Below are positions 61,772 to 64,000 of a stretch of 64,000 nucleotides of DNA, in pieces; position 1 is the first letter of the stretch, and every line of letters begins with the position of its first letter. The notes beneath the pieces were generated by a model, which was not told the DNA's origin, made no database searches, and saw only the letters and a program-made list of their open reading frames with translations. The DNA lies in assembly GCA_036322835.1 (NCBI GenBank), contig AP027304.1, positions 992,001-1,056,000 of the forward strand. The letters run 5' to 3'. Origin of the DNA: Tenuifilaceae bacterium CYCD. GTDB taxonomy: Bacteria; Bacteroidota; Bacteroidia; Bacteroidales; Tenuifilaceae. The position numbers and the translations under genes are program-made.

Positions 61772-62794
61772 CTAAGCAGTTTTTTCTGCATCGATACTGC
61801 GATGCTTCCTTTGCTTAATGTAAAGGTAAGCAAGAGCTACTAGTCCAGCAATAATAAGGAAAAGTGTTTGCGACTCATGCGAGATTATGGCAAAGATTAA
61901 TCCATCGTCGTATGCAATGCCGAAAACACCCAGCGCCACTGAAGTTATAATATGAAAGGCACCAAACCCTCCTTGAACAGGAACTACCATTCCGTATGAA
62001 CCTATAACCATGATAAAAAGAGCATCCCAAAGTGTAAGATTTGATGTTATAGGTGTTGAATAAAACAGTATCCAAGTCATCATCCAGTAGAACACCCAGA
62101 TTAAAACTGAGAGTAACAGAAACTGTGTCAACTTATGTGTTTTTGTAATTGACTTTAATCCATCAATTACCCCTCTATACATCGATTTTAGCTTCTCGCT
62201 TACCTTATGTCCAAGCAAGCCACTCTTCACAATATAAATAAACAGTAACCCAAAGGCCAATAATACCAATAGAATAATTATAAGTTGATACCCTTCTATT
62301 TGCAATGCTTTGTTCCGTAATGGAAGTACAATTTTGTTGTATATGAATCCTCCAAAAAGGTCTATTTTAATAGCAATAACCACAAATGTTGAAATCATCA
62401 ACATCATTAAGTCCATTGCTCGCTCAACAACTACAGTACCAACTAACGACTCAAATTTTACTCCATCGGTTTTGCGAATACTACCACACTTAGCAACCTC
62501 GCCAAAACGTGGAAATGCCACATTAGCCAAATAGCCAATCATAACTGCACTGAATAAATTTGAGAGAGGAACTTTCTTTCCCAGCGGCTCTACCAGAATT
62601 CCCCAACGGATTGCCCTTAGGATATGAGCAAAAAGACCCGCAATAATTGCTGCAAAAATCCAAAAATAATTAACGCTCTGGAATCCTTTAATTATATGTT
62701 TAAAGTCTACACTACGAAAAGCATAGTAAAGCAAAAGGATAGCTAAGGCTAAAAAAATAGTAAAATTGATGTATTTGCCTATGGCCTTTTTCAA
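61772..62794 (-). CDS. Flippase-like membrane protein (LPG synthase TM/UPF0104 family)
   Basis: A 340-residue integral membrane protein with eight hydrophobic segments. Family marks are HILRAIRWGILVEPLG, VMIGYLANVAFPRFGEVAKCG (~residues 84-104), VERAMDLMMLM and MVVPVQGGFGAFHIITSVALG. The family moves or modifies lipid-linked compounds. The panD gene ends 18 bp before its start, so panC-panD-flippase are probably one transcript. The substrate is not predictable. Confidence 0.88.
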   Translation of the reverse strand: MKKAIGKYINFTIFLALAILLLYYAFRSVDFKHIIKGFQSVNYFWIFAAIIAGLFAHILRAIRWGILVEPLGKKVPLSNLFSAVMIGYLANVAFPRFGEVAKCGSIRKTDGVKFESLVGTVVVERAMDLMMLMISTFVVIAIKIDLFGGFIYNKIVLPLRNKALQIEGYQLIIILLVLLAFGLLFIYIVKSGLLGHKVSEKLKSMYRGVIDGLKSITKTHKLTQFLLLSVLIWVFYWMMTWILFYSTPITSNLTLWDALFIMVIGSYGMVVPVQGGFGAFHIITSVALGVFGIAYDDGLIFAIISHESQTLFLIIAGLVALAYLYIKQRKHRSIDAEKTA

Positions 62795-62812
62795 TGGTAG
62801 TTTCTGATTGTG

Positions 62813-63163
62813 TTAAACAAGTCGGTTGGTAGCAGTATCGGGGAAAATAACTGTTGGTTTGAACTTTTTGGCTTCCTCAAAATCCATCGATGCGTAAGAC
62901 ATAATCACAACAATATCTCCGACAACACATTTTCGTGCAGCAGGTCCATTTAAACATATTTGACCCGATCCACGCTCTCCCTTAATAATGTAAGTTTCTA
63001 AGCGTTCCCCATTGTTGATGTTTACAACCTGAACTTTTTCATTCTCAATCATATTGGCAGCATCTAGCAAATCCTCATCAACAGTGATACTCCCAATGTA
63101 GTTAAGATTTGCCTCGGTTAGTGTTACCCGGTGTATCTTTGACTTTACAACTTCTATAAACAT
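62813..63163 (-). CDS. panD: Aspartate 1-decarboxylase
   Basis: It makes beta-alanine from aspartate for pantothenate. The 116-residue proenzyme self-cleaves between Gly24 and Ser25 ([10 protein letters not shown]), forming the pyruvoyl cofactor. Further motifs are [34 protein letters not shown] (in parts: [15 protein letters not shown]). It is directly downstream of panC, whose product uses beta-alanine. Confidence 0.96.
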   Translation of the reverse strand: MFIEVVKSKIHRVTLTEANLNYIGSITVDEDLLDAANMIENEKVQVVNINNGERLETYIIKGERGSGQICLNGPAARKCVVGDIVVIMSYASMDFEEAKKFKPTVIFPDTATNRLV

Positions 63164-63189
63164 TTTGGTGAAATTTGTCCCTTAATGGG

Positions 63190-64000
63190 TTATTTAAAAA
63201 TTACATTATCAATCAACCTAACGTTACCCGCGCTAACGGCAATGCATCCCACAATGTGTTCAGCATCGTTCCAGTCTTTTATCGGTTCTAAAGTTATCGC
63301 ATTTGAAAGCTCGAAATACTCAACAGATAAATGCGAATCCCCATTGATTGAATTCACTACCCAATCAATCAGATTTTTTACGCTCATTTCCAACATTTTG
63401 TTACGAGCATCAAAAAGTGTTTTAGAGATAAGCGGAGCGCTTGCCCTTTTCTCTGGATCCAAAAGCAAATTTCGGCTACTCATTGCTAGTCCATCCTTTT
63501 CTCTAAGAATAGGGCATGCAACAATTTCAATATTAAAGTTTAACATTTTGACTAATTTTCGAATAATAGCCAACTGCTGAAAATCCTTTTGGCCAAAATA
63601 AGCCCTATGCGGCTTAACTATTTCGAAAAGTTTGCTGACAATTTGCGCAACCCCATTGAAATGGCCGGGACGATGTTCGCCTTCCATCACCTTATCTAAC
63701 AATCCAAAATCAAACTGTCGTGTGTCCGGTACTGGGTAAATTTCACTTTCGGTGGGCATAAAAACATAATGAACCCCTAAATTATTGAGCAACGCAATAT
63801 CCTTCTCGGGTGTTCGGGGGTAATTTCTAAGATCATTCTTATCGTTGAACTGGGTGGGATTAACAAAAATGCTAACTACAACAAAGTCATTCTCTTCTAC
63901 AGCTTTTTTTACAAGGGATGCATGCCCCTCATGAAGTGCACCCATGGTAGGAACAAACCCTATTGTTTTACCATTACCTCTTAACCCATTAAGGGTTTGG
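63190..64000 (-). CDS. panC: Pantothenate synthetase (5' end outside window)
   Basis: It joins pantoate and beta-alanine with ATP. The reading frame is open to the right edge, and the sequence [21 protein letters not shown] precedes the internal Met that would otherwise look like a start. This is the N-terminal HxGH-type signature, so the true start lies beyond 64000. Further motifs are [33 protein letters not shown] and [13 protein letters not shown]. It is 26 bp before panD in a pantothenate operon. Confidence 0.95.
   Translation of the reverse strand, partial: QTLNGLRGNGKTIGFVPTMGALHEGHASLVKKAVEENDFVVVSIFVNPTQFNDKNDLRNYPRTPEKDIALLNNLGVHYVFMPTESEIYPVPDTRQFDFGLLDKVMEGEHRPGHFNGVAQIVSKLFEIVKPHRAYFGQKDFQQLAIIRKLVKMLNFNIEIVACPILREKDGLAMSSRNLLLDPEKRASAPLISKTLFDARNKMLEMSVKNLIDWVVNSINGDSHLSVEYFELSNAITLEPIKDWNDAEHIVGCIAVSAGNVRLIDNVIFK

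Noticed and set aside
63190-63945. Internal ATG (63945) as start of panC
   Set aside because: The frame continues with the conserved GFVPT motif directly before this Met and is open to the window edge.

Overview
The window looks like a chromosomal segment from an AT-rich member of the Bacteroidota, most likely an anaerobic or microaerophilic Bacteroidales-like lineage. This rests on a complete porP-porK-porL-porM-porN type IX secretion (T9SS) core, a cysteine protease with a T9SS C-terminal sorting domain, DUF1573 and PorP/SprF-type proteins, and several genes preceded by the Bacteroidota -7 element TAnnTTTG. An oxygen-labile tungsten-type aldehyde oxidoreductase, an Fe-S serine dehydratase and an FNR regulator with four candidate cluster cysteines suggest low-oxygen life. 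No tRNA, rRNA, CRISPR, transposase or phage gene was seen, so the segment looks like stable chromosome.

Layout. 1-5.6 kb: a very large surface protein (minus strand, running off the left edge) with at least eight Calx-beta-like repeats of about 112 residues. 6-7.6 kb: an M20 amidohydrolase and a short TauE-like exporter. 7.7-14.7 kb (plus): DUF1573 protein, meaB, thiF/thiS, a DivIC/FtsB-like division protein, galM and an AOR-family oxidoreductase. 14.8-20.3 kb (minus): a TetR-controlled efflux operon (TolC, HlyD adaptor, two ABC-2 permeases, no ATPase). 20.4-22.2 kb: an ECF sigma factor operon and a DsrE protein. 22.7-25.3 kb: znuABC. 25.4-29.5 kb: a DUF3352-like lipid-anchored or membrane-anchored beta-propeller protein and L-serine dehydratase. 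29.7-35.4 kb (plus): sugar transferase, secreted papain-like protease, TPR lipoprotein. 35.6-37.6 kb: Kup potassium transporter.

37.6-41.4 kb is the most distinctive region. A DUF134 regulator and a NifX-like protein (plus) face DsrE2, a one-cysteine DsrC/TusE and a sulfide:quinone-reductase-like flavoprotein (minus), with a divergent FNR-type regulator carrying a perfect TTGAT-N4-ATCAA box just before its own start. I read this as a candidate sulfide-to-persulfide trafficking module under redox control. The DUF134 start codon lies inside one arm of a 13-bp inverted repeat, a likely self-operator.

41.4-44.1 kb: mlaFE-type lipid transport genes and mannose-1-phosphate guanylyltransferase. 44.2-50.4 kb: the T9SS core. 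50.6-56.7 kb: a ureohydrolase-fold protein lacking several metal ligands, topA and penicillin-binding protein 1A. 56.7-64 kb (minus): fused dipeptide-type ABC ATPase, FAD protein, membrane protein, radA, a flippase-like protein, panD and panC (cut by the right edge). Surface-export genes (T9SS core, cargo, sugar transferase, GDP-mannose synthesis) are therefore spread across one neighbourhood, next to envelope, metal and sulfur homeostasis genes.
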